Source of the DNA: Egibacteraceae bacterium | GTDB lineage: Bacteria > Actinomycetota > Nitriliruptoria > Euzebyales > Egibacteraceae | DNA length: 64,000 nt | Direction of reading: 5' to 3' | NCBI GenBank assembly: GCA_030447925.1 | Contig: JAUJNX010000009.1 | Coordinates: 125,572 to 189,571 of the forward strand | Shown: positions 16,585 to 23,773 of the stretch, one piece after another | Layout: the number at the start of each line of letters is the position of its first letter | Numbering within the stretch: position 1 is the first letter of the stretch | Notes under the pieces: generated by a model | Seen by the model: only the letters and a program-made list of their open reading frames with translations | Databases searched by the model: none | Told to the model about the DNA's origin: nothing | Translations under genes and position numbers: made by a program

Positions 16585-16726
16585 ACCATCCAGAGAGGTC
16601 GAGGGAACCGGCCCGCCGACGCCTCCGCAACCCCTGTGCTCGTGCACTGCGATCGCTGCCGTTCGTGCAGAGGTCCGTGCGGAGCACGGACGGTGCGAAA
16701 TCCGGCCCCTTCGGGGGGCAGATGGT
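16585..16726 (+). promoter_or_regulatory. SAM riboswitch (S-box, SAM-I-type) upstream of thrC
   Basis: Conserved S-box blocks appear in order: AGAGAGG, then GAGGGAACCGGCCCG and CCGCAACC (16592 onward), a variable P3 region, then the hallmark CGGTGCGAAATCC (16691-16703), a CCCC-TTCG-GGGG type hairpin and GCAG. P1 closes by ACCATC (16585-16590) pairing with GATGGT (16721-16726). SAM-I aptamers switch off genes of methionine and SAM synthesis when SAM is bound. Here the aptamer precedes an SD-masking hairpin and threonine synthase. Confidence 0.85.
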
Positions 16727-16745
16727 TGCCGTCGCGATCCTCCAT

Positions 16746-16771
16746 GCCTCCCGTCGCACCCATCGGGAGGC
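16746..16771 (+). promoter_or_regulatory. Hairpin masking the thrC Shine-Dalgarno sequence
   Basis: GCCTCCCG (16746-16753) pairs perfectly with CGGGAGGC (16764-16771) around a 10-nt loop. The 3' arm contains GGGAGG, the ribosome binding site 7 nt before GTG 16778. No U-run follows, so this is not a typical terminator. It is the likely expression platform of the SAM riboswitch just upstream, acting on translation. Confidence 0.7.
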
Positions 16772-16777
16772 GTTTCG

Positions 16778-18049
16778 GTGTTGAAGACGGACACGGTCGG
16801 CACGGTCCAGGGGCTGCGCTGTCGCGAGTGCGGGCGGTCGTACGCGGCCACGGCGCAGCACGTCTGCGAGTTCTGCTTCGGTCCGCTGGAGGTCGCCTAC
16901 GACCGCGAGGCGCAGGCCGCCCGCGCGACCCGCGCGGCCATCGAGGCGGGCCCCGCCAGCCTGTGGCGCTACGCGCCGCTCCTGCCGGTCCTGCGCGACG
17001 ACCCGGCGGACCGCGTCGACCTGGGCGCCGGGTGGACGCCGCTGGTCCCCGCCCCGCGGCTGGGCGCGGCGCTGGGCCTGGACGACCTGTGGCTGAAGAA
17101 CGACACCGTCAACCCGTCGTTCTCGTTCAAGGACCGGGTGGTGTCGGTCGCGCTGACCGCCGCCCGGGCGCTGGGCTTCTCGACCGCCGCCTGCGCGTCG
17201 ACCGGCAACCTGGCGCACTCCGTCGCCGCGCACGCCGCCAAGGCCGGCATGGACAACTACGTGTTCGTCCCCGCCGACCTGGAGGCGGCCAAGATCGTCG
17301 CCACGGCGGTCTACGGGCCCAACGTCGTCGCGGTGCGCGGGTCCTACGACGACGTCAACCGGCTGTGCTCGGAGGTCGCGGGCGAGGAGCCGTGGGCGTT
17401 CGTGAACATCAACCTGCGCCCGTACTACGCGGAGGGCTCCAAGACCCTGGGCTTCGAGATCGCCGAGCAGCTGGGCTGGCGCCTCCCCGACCACGTGGTC
17501 GCGCCGATGGCCTCGGGGTCGATGCTGGTCAAGATCGACAAGGCGTTCCGCGAGCTGGCCGACCTCGGCCTGGTCGCCGACCGGCCGTGGCGGATCAGCG
17601 GCGCGCAGGCGACGGGCTGCTCGCCGATCACCACCGCGTTCAAGGACGGCACGGGCGCGATCCGCCCGGTGCGCCCCACGACGATCGCGAAGTCGCTGGC
17701 CATCGGCAGCCCCGCCGACGGGCCGTACGCCCTGGACGCCGTCGCGCGCACCGGCGGGGCCATGGAGGACGCCGCGGACCCCGAGATCGTCGACGCGATC
17801 CGGCTGCTCGCCCGCACCGAGGGGATCCTGGCCGAGACCGCCGGCGGGGTGACGATCGCGTGCCTGCGCCGCCTGGCCGCGGCCGGGCGGATCGCCCGCG
17901 GTGAGCGCACCGTCGCGGTCATCAGCGGCATGGGCCTCAAGACCCTCGACGCCCTGGCCGGCGAGGTCGGCCCGACGTGGGAGGTCGGCCCGGGACTCGA
18001 CGAGTTCCGCGCCGCGGTGTCCGGCCCCGCCCAGGAGGTGCACCCGTGA
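16778..18049 (+). CDS. thrC: Threonine synthase (PLP-dependent), riboswitch-controlled
   Basis: A 423-residue protein starting at GTG 16778. An N-terminal zinc-ribbon-like piece, 'LRCRECGRSYAATAQHVCEF' plus CFGP, precedes the PLP fold. The PLP lysine lies in 'NPSFSFKDRVVSVALTAA' and the PLP contacts in 'ACASTGNLAHSVAAHAAKAG'. Other family blocks are 'PYYAEGSKTLGFEIAEQLGW' and 'TAGGVTIACLRRL'. The family converts O-phosphohomoserine to threonine. The SAM riboswitch and the downstream MoaD/ThiS-like gene instead suggest sulfur transfer to a homoserine ester (homocysteine synthesis), so substrate and product are open. Confidence 0.85.
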   Translation: MLKTDTVGTVQGLRCRECGRSYAATAQHVCEFCFGPLEVAYDREAQAARATRAAIEAGPASLWRYAPLLPVLRDDPADRVDLGAGWTPLVPAPRLGAALGLDDLWLKNDTVNPSFSFKDRVVSVALTAARALGFSTAACASTGNLAHSVAAHAAKAGMDNYVFVPADLEAAKIVATAVYGPNVVAVRGSYDDVNRLCSEVAGEEPWAFVNINLRPYYAEGSKTLGFEIAEQLGWRLPDHVVAPMASGSMLVKIDKAFRELADLGLVADRPWRISGAQATGCSPITTAFKDGTGAIRPVRPTTIAKSLAIGSPADGPYALDAVARTGGAMEDAADPEIVDAIRLLARTEGILAETAGGVTIACLRRLAAAGRIARGERTVAVISGMGLKTLDALAGEVGPTWEVGPGLDEFRAAVSGPAQEVHP

Positions 18050-18177
18050 GTGGCGGAGGGCGGAGCCCGGAGTCGCTGCTCGCGAGCCGCCCGGCGTCTG
18101 AGGTGCACCCGTGAGTGGCGGAGGGCGGAGCCCGGAGTCGCTGCTCGCGAGCCGCCCGGCGTCTGAGGTGCACCCAT
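18035..18177 (+). repeat. Tandem 65-bp repeat between thrC and the MoaD-like gene
   Basis: Two identical 65-bp units (18035-18099 and 18100-18164) are followed by a partial third copy (18165-18177) that runs into the MoaD-like start codon. Each unit begins GAGGTGCACCC and ends GAGCCGCCCGGCGTCT. The first GAGGTGCACCCG spans the end of thrC, and the last supplies the SD and spacer for ATG 18176. Related units occur at 33542-33637 and 45827-45852. Confidence 0.85.
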
Positions 18178-18451
18178 GAGCGTCACCGTCCGCATCCCCA
18201 CCCCGCTGCGCACCGCGACCGGCGGGGACGCCACCGCGGTCGTCGAGGGCGGCAACGTGGCCGAGGTGGTCGCCGCCCTGGACCGGGCGCACCCCGGCAT
18301 CGGCGACCGGCTGCTCGACGAGGGCGGCAAGCTGCGCCGCTTCCTCAACGTCTACGTCGACGACGAGGACGTCCGCTTCGCCGGCGGGCTGGACGCGCCG
18401 GTGCCCGACGGGGCCACCGTCTCGATCATCCCAGCGGTCGCCGGGGGCTGA
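18176..18451 (+). CDS. MoaD/ThiS-family sulfur-carrier protein
   Basis: A 91-residue ubiquitin-like protein ending in 'VSIIPAVAGG'. The C-terminal Gly-Gly is the mark of a carrier that is adenylated and thiocarboxylated. 'VRIPTPLRTATGG' opens the beta-grasp fold and 'LNVYVDDEDVRFAGGLD' is typical of MoaD-like proteins. No molybdopterin or thiamine genes lie nearby; it is paired with riboswitch-controlled thrC, which points to sulfur donation in homocysteine/methionine synthesis. SD and spacer come from the adjoining 65-bp repeat. Confidence 0.85.
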   Translation: MSVTVRIPTPLRTATGGDATAVVEGGNVAEVVAALDRAHPGIGDRLLDEGGKLRRFLNVYVDDEDVRFAGGLDAPVPDGATVSIIPAVAGG

Positions 18452-18544
18452 CAGGGGCCACATGAGAGTCGCTCAAGCCCCGGTCGGGGGTGTCCGAGAG
18501 TCCATGCGGCCCTGTCCAGCCGCGTCGAGCTCTCGGAGTCCCCG

Positions 18545-20182
18545 GTGGTCCGCAGCATCATCGCCGTCCTGGTCGTCGCCGCCCTGCCGCTGATCGGCGG
18601 GGTGGCGGGCGCGCAGGAGGGTGCGTCCTACACCCAGGTCGTCGACATCGGCTTCCCGGTGTCCGGCGACGTGTGGTACCAGCGCGACTACCACTCCTGG
18701 CGCGGCGGCGGGACGCGCAAGCACCAGGCGAACGACGTCTTCGGCGACAAGCTCCAGCCGCTGCACGCCGTGGTCGACGGGACCCTGTGCCGGATGACCG
18801 GCGTGGGCGAGCCGATGCCCACCTGGGGCTACGCCATCACCCTGTGCGCCGGGGACGGGCTCCAGTACCGCTACCTGCACCTCAACAACGACAGCCCCGG
18901 CACCGACGACGGGCTGGGCGGGCCCGGCTGGGCCTACGCCCCCGGCCTGGAGCCCGGCGACCGCGTCGAGCGGGGCCAGTGGATCGGCTACCTCGGCGAC
19001 TCCGGCAACGCCGAGACCACCGACCCCCACCTGCACTTCGAGATCTACGACGAGGACCTGGTCGACCCGGCGCTGGCGGTCGCGCCCTACAAGCAGGGGC
19101 GGATCGACCCGTTCTACTCGCTGGAGGCGGCCCGGCGCGGCGGCGACATCCCCGCGGAGCCCGCGACCGCGCCGCCCGCCACCTCGCCGCGGCCCGAGCC
19201 GTCCGACGTGCCGCCGATGCAGCCCGGCGAGCCGCTGGTCCGCCTGGCCGGCACCGACCGGGTCGGCACGGCCCTGCGCCTGTCCGCCCAGCGCGGTTCC
19301 GCGCGCACCGTGGTCGTGGTCCCCGCGGGGTCCCACGCCGAGGCGCTGGTCGCCGCCCCGCTGGCCGGCCTGGTCGAGGCGCCGGTGCTGCTGTCCGGCC
19401 CCGACGGGCTGGAGGCGCGCGTCGCCGCCGAGGTGCGCCGCCTCGGCGCGCGCAACGCCTACGTCGTGGGGCGCAGCGACCAGCTGTCGGCGGAGGTCGA
19501 GGACGACCTGCGCCGCGCCGGGGTGCAGGCCCAGGCGCGGCTCGCCGCGCCCGACGTCTTCGCGCTGTCCGCCGCCGTCGCCCGCGAGATGGCGTCCTAC
19601 CCGTCGACCGGGGGCGGGTTCGAGCGCGTGTTCCTGGCCCTGGGGACCGCCCAGGACCCCTCGCGCGCCTGGCCCGACGCGCTGAGCGCCAGCGCGCCGG
19701 CGGCCCGGCTGCGCGTGCCGGTGCTGCTGACCCGCAGCGGGTCGCTGCCCGACGCGGTGGCCGAGGTCCTGGGGACGCTGGCGCCCCAACGGGTCGACGT
19801 GGTCGGCGGTGAGGTCGCCGTCGCCGACGAGGTCGCCGAGGCCGCGGCGTCGGCGGCGGGCGGGGAGGCCGTCCGCGTCGCCGGGGAGGACCGCTACGCC
19901 ACCTCGGTGGAGGTCGCCGTCCTGGGCCGCGAGGTGGGCCTGGACGGCGGGACGGTGTTCGCCGCCACCGGGCGCAACTTCCCCGACGCGCTCGCCGCCG
20001 GACCCGCCGCGGCGCGCAACCGCGCGCCCGTGCTGCTGGTCGACGGCGACGACGCGGGCGGGAGCCCCGCCAGCCTGCGCTGGCTCGCCGACGCCGGCGC
20101 CACCGAGGTGGTGGTCGTCGGCGGCGACGTCGCGGTCACCGAGCCGGTCGCCGACGCCCTCGAGGCCCTGGTCGGCCGGTAG
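18545..20182 (+). CDS. Secreted M23-type peptidase with cell-wall-binding repeats (CWB2)
   Basis: A 545-residue secreted protein. The signal peptide is 'SIIAVLVVAALPLIGGVAGA'. Residues about 30-200 are an M23/LytM fold: 'KHQANDVFG' (H-x3-D zinc ligands), 'YRYLHLNNDSPG' and 'DPHLHFEIYDE' (H-x-H). A Pro-rich linker leads to CWB2 repeats with typical blocks, 'RLAGTDRVGTALRLSAQRG', 'RVDVVGGEVAVADEVAEAA', 'VAGEDRYATSVEVAVLG', 'NFPDALAAGPAAARNRAPVL'. Members cut peptide crossbridges in peptidoglycan; the repeats tether it to the wall. GTG 18545 sits 93 nt after the MoaD-like gene. Confidence 0.88.
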   Translation: MVRSIIAVLVVAALPLIGGVAGAQEGASYTQVVDIGFPVSGDVWYQRDYHSWRGGGTRKHQANDVFGDKLQPLHAVVDGTLCRMTGVGEPMPTWGYAITLCAGDGLQYRYLHLNNDSPGTDDGLGGPGWAYAPGLEPGDRVERGQWIGYLGDSGNAETTDPHLHFEIYDEDLVDPALAVAPYKQGRIDPFYSLEAARRGGDIPAEPATAPPATSPRPEPSDVPPMQPGEPLVRLAGTDRVGTALRLSAQRGSARTVVVVPAGSHAEALVAAPLAGLVEAPVLLSGPDGLEARVAAEVRRLGARNAYVVGRSDQLSAEVEDDLRRAGVQAQARLAAPDVFALSAAVAREMASYPSTGGGFERVFLALGTAQDPSRAWPDALSASAPAARLRVPVLLTRSGSLPDAVAEVLGTLAPQRVDVVGGEVAVADEVAEAAASAAGGEAVRVAGEDRYATSVEVAVLGREVGLDGGTVFAATGRNFPDALAAGPAAARNRAPVLLVDGDDAGGSPASLRWLADAGATEVVVVGGDVAVTEPVADALEALVGR

Positions 20183-20203
20183 CCCGGGCCGGGCCGCGCC
20201 GCG

Positions 20204-20246
20204 CCGCGCCGCCCTCCGCCCCCCCGCGCACCGGCGGGCGGCGCGG
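20204..20246 (+). terminator. Possible terminator hairpin after the M23 gene
   Basis: CCGCGCCGCCC (20204-20214) pairs with GGGCGGCGCGG (20236-20246), an 11-bp stem with a 21-nt loop. It lies between two convergent genes. There is no T-run, as is common for actinobacterial terminators. Confidence 0.45.
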
Positions 20247-20344
20247 GTCAGGTCAGGTCAGGACCGGCAGGCGCGGGTCGTCGGAGGGGCGGGCGGCGCG
20301 GGTCAGGTCAGGTCAGGACCGGCAGGCGCGGGTCGTCGGAGGGG
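20235..20344. repeat. 55-bp tandem duplication at the 3' end of the isomerase-like gene
   Basis: The 55-bp unit at 20235-20289 is repeated exactly at 20290-20344. The second copy holds the last codons and stop of the minus-strand maleylpyruvate-isomerase-like gene. The first copy is an untranslated duplicate beyond that stop. Each unit also contains three GGTCA steps. Confidence 0.8.
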
Positions 20345-20937
20345 ATGCGCCCGGTGGCGGCGAGCAGGAAGCGGACGCGGCCGAGGTTGCGCGGCCGCGG
20401 GGCCCCGAGGAGCCCCTCCAGCAGGTCGGCGGCCAGCCGGCCCGCGACCGGGGTGGGGCTGGGTGCCAGGTCCAGCGCGGCGCGCACGTCGGCGTGGTGG
20501 ATCACCACCTCCAGGACCCGGGTGGCCAGGAACTCGTCGACGCGGATCGGTCCCTGGGCCGAGGTGACCAGCCGGTCGGCGGGCAGCTCCGCGGCGACCT
20601 GGGCGTCCTCGCGCCAGCCCTCGGCGAACAGGGCGGGCAGGGTCTCCGCGTCGACCTCGCGGGCCAGGTCCACCGCCCGGCGGGCGACACCGGGCGCCGT
20701 CGCGGCCGCGTCGTAGCGGTAGTACGCGACGCGGTCCACGACCGCCGCCGCCGGGTCGACCGGCTCGTCGGCGTAGGCGGCCAGGCGGGTGACGCCCCGG
20801 ACCAGGTGGGCCAGCAGCTCCGCGAGGGTCCACGACCCCAGCGCGGTGCGCGCCCACGCCGCGGCGGGCACGTCCGCGAGGGTGGCGTCGACCGCCGCGG
20901 ACTCAGCGGTGAAGGCATCCAGCTCCAGACCCTGCAT
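20308..20937 (-). CDS. Maleylpyruvate isomerase family protein (mycothiol-dependent, DinB-like)
   Basis: A 209-residue protein of the MDMPI/DinB four-helix class. Conserved pieces include 'LGSWTLAELLAHLVRGVTRL' (early metal-ligand-type His) and 'RVLEVVIHHADVRAALDL' (His-rich helix). In actinobacteria such enzymes use mycothiol as cofactor for isomerisation or conjugation, which hints at a mycothiol-making host. Start ATG 20937 is 30 nt from the divergent SDR gene. Its last codons lie in a 55-bp tandem repeat. Confidence 0.78.
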   Translation of the reverse strand: MQGLELDAFTAESAAVDATLADVPAAAWARTALGSWTLAELLAHLVRGVTRLAAYADEPVDPAAAVVDRVAYYRYDAAATAPGVARRAVDLAREVDAETLPALFAEGWREDAQVAAELPADRLVTSAQGPIRVDEFLATRVLEVVIHHADVRAALDLAPSPTPVAGRLAADLLEGLLGAPRPRNLGRVRFLLAATGRIPSDDPRLPVLT

Positions 20938-20967
20938 GTCACCGGAGGGTAGGGGTATCGCCAGCCC

Positions 20968-21927
20968 ATGCGCGCACCCCGACCCGACCTGTCCGGCAAG
21001 GTGATGGTCCTGACCGGTGCGTCGTCGGGCATCGGCCTGGCCACCGCCCGCGCCGCCGCCGCCCGCGGGCTGCGCCTGGTGCTCGCCGCCCGCGGCGCGG
21101 ACGCCCTGGAGCAGGTCGCCGCCGAGCTGCGCGCCGCGGGTGCCGAGGCCGTCGCGGTCCCCGCCGACGTGGCCGACCCCGCCCAGGTCGAGGCCCTGGC
21201 CGACGCCGCCGTCGCCCGCTTCGGCCGCATCGACGTGTGGGTCAACGGCGCCGCGATCGGCGTGGTCGGCACCGTCGACCAGATCACCGCGGAGGAGTTC
21301 GACCGGGTCACCCGCGTCGTCTACCTGGGCGTGGTGCACGGCTGCAAGGCGGCGGTGCCGCGGATGCGCGCTCAGGGCGGCGGCGTCGTGGTCACGATCG
21401 CGTCGGTGCTGGGGGTCCGCGCCGTCCCGCTCCAGGCCCCCTACGCCGCGGCCAAGCACGCCGTCGTCGGGTTCACCGACGCGCTGCGCATGGAGCTGGC
21501 CCGCGAGCGCAGCGGGGTCCGGGTCGGGCTGGTCCTGCCCGCGGGCATCGACACGCCGTACTACGACCACGCGCGGTCCAAGCTGGGCGTCCTGCCCAGC
21601 GCTCCGCCACCGGTCTACGGGCCGGAGGTCGTCGCCGAGGCGGTGCTGGACGCGGCGGCCGCCCCGCGCAGCCGCCTGTTCGCCGGCGGGGCGGGCCGCG
21701 GGCTCGACCTGCTGGGGCGCCTGAGCACGCCGCTGGCCGACCGCGTCCTCGCCGGCCCCTACCGGGTGTTCGAGCGCCAGGTGAGCCGCAGGCCCGCCGA
21801 CGCCGCGGACAACGTCGACACCCCGTCCGGCGGCCCGCCGCGCGAGCGCTCCGGCCGGCTCGGCCCGATCCTGCACCGCAGCCTGTGGACCCGCCACGTC
21901 GAGCAGCTGTTCCCGTCCGACGCGTAG
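20968..21927 (+). CDS. SDR-family NAD(P)-dependent oxidoreductase
   Basis: A 319-residue short-chain dehydrogenase. The nucleotide motif T-G-x3-G-I-G is in 'VMVLTGASSGIGLATARAAA', an N-G-A-A motif in 'VNGAAIGVVGTVDQI', catalytic Ser in 'VTIASVLGVRAVPLQAP' and Tyr/Lys in 'PYAAAKHAVVGFTDALRMEL'. The C-terminus extends about 70 residues beyond classical SDRs, with an R/P-rich tail. The substrate is unknown. It is divergent from the isomerase-like gene with a 30-nt shared promoter region. Confidence 0.85.
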   Translation: MRAPRPDLSGKVMVLTGASSGIGLATARAAAARGLRLVLAARGADALEQVAAELRAAGAEAVAVPADVADPAQVEALADAAVARFGRIDVWVNGAAIGVVGTVDQITAEEFDRVTRVVYLGVVHGCKAAVPRMRAQGGGVVVTIASVLGVRAVPLQAPYAAAKHAVVGFTDALRMELARERSGVRVGLVLPAGIDTPYYDHARSKLGVLPSAPPPVYGPEVVAEAVLDAAAAPRSRLFAGGAGRGLDLLGRLSTPLADRVLAGPYRVFERQVSRRPADAADNVDTPSGGPPRERSGRLGPILHRSLWTRHVEQLFPSDA

Positions 21928-21988
21928 CCCGCGGGCCGGCGGGGTAGGCGAACACCTGTTCGTCCCACATCCAGGAGGAGACCACACC

Positions 21989-22192
21989 GTGGTGGACAAG
22001 GACCAGCCCCAGAACGCCGAGAAGGACCCCAAGGACTGGGTCACGGGCGACGAGCCGATGACCGGGCCGCAGGAGTCCTACCTGGAGACCCTCGCCCAGC
22101 AGGCCGGTCAGGACGTCGACCACGACCTCACCAAGGCCGAGGCGTCGATGAAGATCGAGGAGCTGCAGGAGGAGACCGGCCGGGGTCAGTGA
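21989..22192 (+). CDS. DUF3072 family small protein
   Basis: A 67-residue acidic protein. 'PMTGPQESYLETLAQQAGQD' followed by 'LTKAEASMKIEELQEETGRG' is the DUF3072 signature found in high-G+C actinobacteria. It starts at GTG 21989 after CAGGAGGAG. No molecular function is known; highly charged and without membrane segments, it is probably cytosolic. Confidence 0.85.
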   Translation: MVDKDQPQNAEKDPKDWVTGDEPMTGPQESYLETLAQQAGQDVDHDLTKAEASMKIEELQEETGRGQ

Positions 22193-22204
22193 CCCCGGCC
22201 CGCG

Positions 22205-22435
22205 TCAGGGGTGCAGCGCCAGGCCCTTGAGGAGCCGGTCCGCGTCGCGGCGGGGCGCCCGGAAGGCCAGGCCCACCAGGTCGAGGTCGTCGGTCCCGAC
22301 GGCCTTGACCGCGGCGCGGTTGTCGTCGTCGTGCCCGGTGGCGAACAGCTCCCGGGTGAAGACGGCGGTGACGACGCCGCGCGCCGCGGCGCGGTCGAGC
22401 ACGCCGTGCAGGTCGGGCCCGGCCGCCCTGCGGCG
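22205..22435 (-). pseudogene. C-terminal remnant of an unidentified gene
   Basis: On the minus strand, up to TGA 22205, the frame reads protein-like: 'LDRAAARGVVTAVFTRELFA', 'AVKAVGTDDLDLVGLAFRAP', ending 'DADRLLKGLALHP'. Codon third positions are G/C-biased as in real genes. There is no upstream start: the frame merges into antisense of the neighbouring AsnC-type regulator. I take it as the tail of a gene cut off by a deletion or rearrangement. The family is not recognised. Confidence 0.4.
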
Positions 22436-22870
22436 ATCCTGGCCCGCCTGCAGGCGGATGGTCGGATGACCAACCGCGACCTCGCCGCGGCGCTCGGGGT
22501 CGCGCCCTCGACCAGCCTCGAGCGCGTCCGCGCGCTGCGCCATCGCGGCGTGCTCACGGGGTTCGCCGCGCAGGTCGACCTGCCGGCGCTGGGCCGGTCG
22601 GTGCAGGCCCTGATCAGCGTGCGCCTGCGCCCGCAGTCACGCGCCACGATCCACGGCTTCCGCGACTTCGTGGCCGGCCTGCCGGAGACGCTGCAGGTCT
22701 TCGTCGTCACCGGCGACGAGGACGTGCTGGTCCATGTCGGTGTCCGCGACACCCGCCACCTCCAGGACTTCACCCTGGTCCGCATCACCCAGCGGCCCGA
22801 GATCGCCGCCCTGCGCACCACCGTCGTCTTTGACCACTGGCGCGCCCCGGTCCTGGCGCCCCTGCCCTGA
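22406..22870 (+). CDS. Lrp/AsnC-family transcriptional regulator
   Basis: About 154 residues if begun at GTG 22406. HTH: 'ILARLQADGRMTNRDLAAAL', 'GVAPSTSLERVRALRHRGVL'. RAM effector domain: 'ALGRSVQALISVRLRPQS', 'FVVTGDEDVLVHVGVRDTRH'. The usual first residues ('LD..D..IL') are replaced by 'VQVGPGRPA', and the start runs into a remnant on the other strand, so the 5' end may be rearranged. Amino-acid-responsive control of the convergent EamA exporter is plausible. Confidence 0.75.
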   Translation: MQVGPGRPAAILARLQADGRMTNRDLAAALGVAPSTSLERVRALRHRGVLTGFAAQVDLPALGRSVQALISVRLRPQSRATIHGFRDFVAGLPETLQVFVVTGDEDVLVHVGVRDTRHLQDFTLVRITQRPEIAALRTTVVFDHWRAPVLAPLP

Positions 22871-23701
22871 CCGCACCAGCCCGACGCCGACCAGGCACAG
22901 GGCCCCGCCCGCCAGCGCCGGCGGCCCCGGGACCTCGCCGAGCAGCGGCCAGGCGACGGCCAGCGCCACGCAGGGGACCAGGAACAGCGCGTTCGCTCCG
23001 GCCCCGGCGGGCAGCCGGGCCAGCGCGACGGCCCAGGCGATGAAGCCCGCGGCCGACGCGCCGACGCCCAGCCAGGCCAGGGCGGCCAGCTCCCCGGGCG
23101 TCGCCGCCGCGACAGCCCCCAGGGCCCCGCCGCCGAACGGCAGCGCCAGGGCGGTGCCCGCCCACATCGCCCACGCGGTGACCTCGACCGCCCGGTAGCG
23201 GTCGAGCAGCGGCTTCTGGACGACGAAGAAGGCGGCCTGGCAGCCGGCGGCGGCCAGCACCGCCACCGCGGCGCCGTCGACCTGGAGCCCGCCGTCGCGC
23301 AGGGCCAGCAGCGCCGCCCCGCAGAACGCCACCCCGGTGCCCGCCCACTGCCGCGGCCGGAGGCGCTCGCCCAGGACCGCGCGGGCCAGCAGGGCGGTCC
23401 CGATCGGCGCGGTGGCGACCAGCAGGCTGGCGGTGCCCGCCGGGACGGTGCGCTGGCCGCCGTTCAGCAGCAGCTGGTACAGGGTCATGCCGGTCAGGCC
23501 CGCCAGGGCGATCCGCCACAGGTCGCGGGCGGCCGGCCGGCCCAGGCGCAGCAGCGGGGCGGCGATCCCCAGCGCGGCGGAGGCCACGGCCAGGCGCAGC
23601 ACCGACAGCTGCGCCGGGGTGAAGGCGCGCAGGGCGACGGCGATTGCGGGGAACGCGCTGCCCCACAGCAGGACGGTGACGGCGATGGCGGCGTACGGCA
23701 T
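22637..23701 (-). CDS. EamA/DMT-family transporter, read-through C-terminus
   Basis: The true protein begins at ATG 23701 (or 23713) and has ten hydrophobic helices: 'AAIAVTVLLWGSAFPAIAVA', 'IALAGLTGMTLYQLLLNGG', 'LALAWLGVGASAAGFIAWAV' are blocks of drug/metabolite exporters. The fold should end near 'LAGGALCLVGVGLVRSG' (about residue 285). The frame continues 70 codons, antisense to the AsnC gene, before a stop at 22637, so a native stop may have been lost. It is divergent from a LysR gene, a common arrangement for amino-acid or metabolite exporters. Confidence 0.72.
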   Translation of the reverse strand: MPYAAIAVTVLLWGSAFPAIAVALRAFTPAQLSVLRLAVASAALGIAAPLLRLGRPAARDLWRIALAGLTGMTLYQLLLNGGQRTVPAGTASLLVATAPIGTALLARAVLGERLRPRQWAGTGVAFCGAALLALRDGGLQVDGAAVAVLAAAGCQAAFFVVQKPLLDRYRAVEVTAWAMWAGTALALPFGGGALGAVAAATPGELAALAWLGVGASAAGFIAWAVALARLPAGAGANALFLVPCVALAVAWPLLGEVPGPPALAGGALCLVGVGLVRSGQGRQDRGAPVVKDDGGAQGGDLGPLGDADQGEVLEVAGVADTDMDQHVLVAGDDEDLQRLRQAGHEVAEAVDRGA

Positions 23702-23773
23702 GGCGCCCACCATCTGCGCGGCGATCGTGCAGGTCCAGTGACGCTTGCTGACGATGACCGTAAGCTGCGCTGC

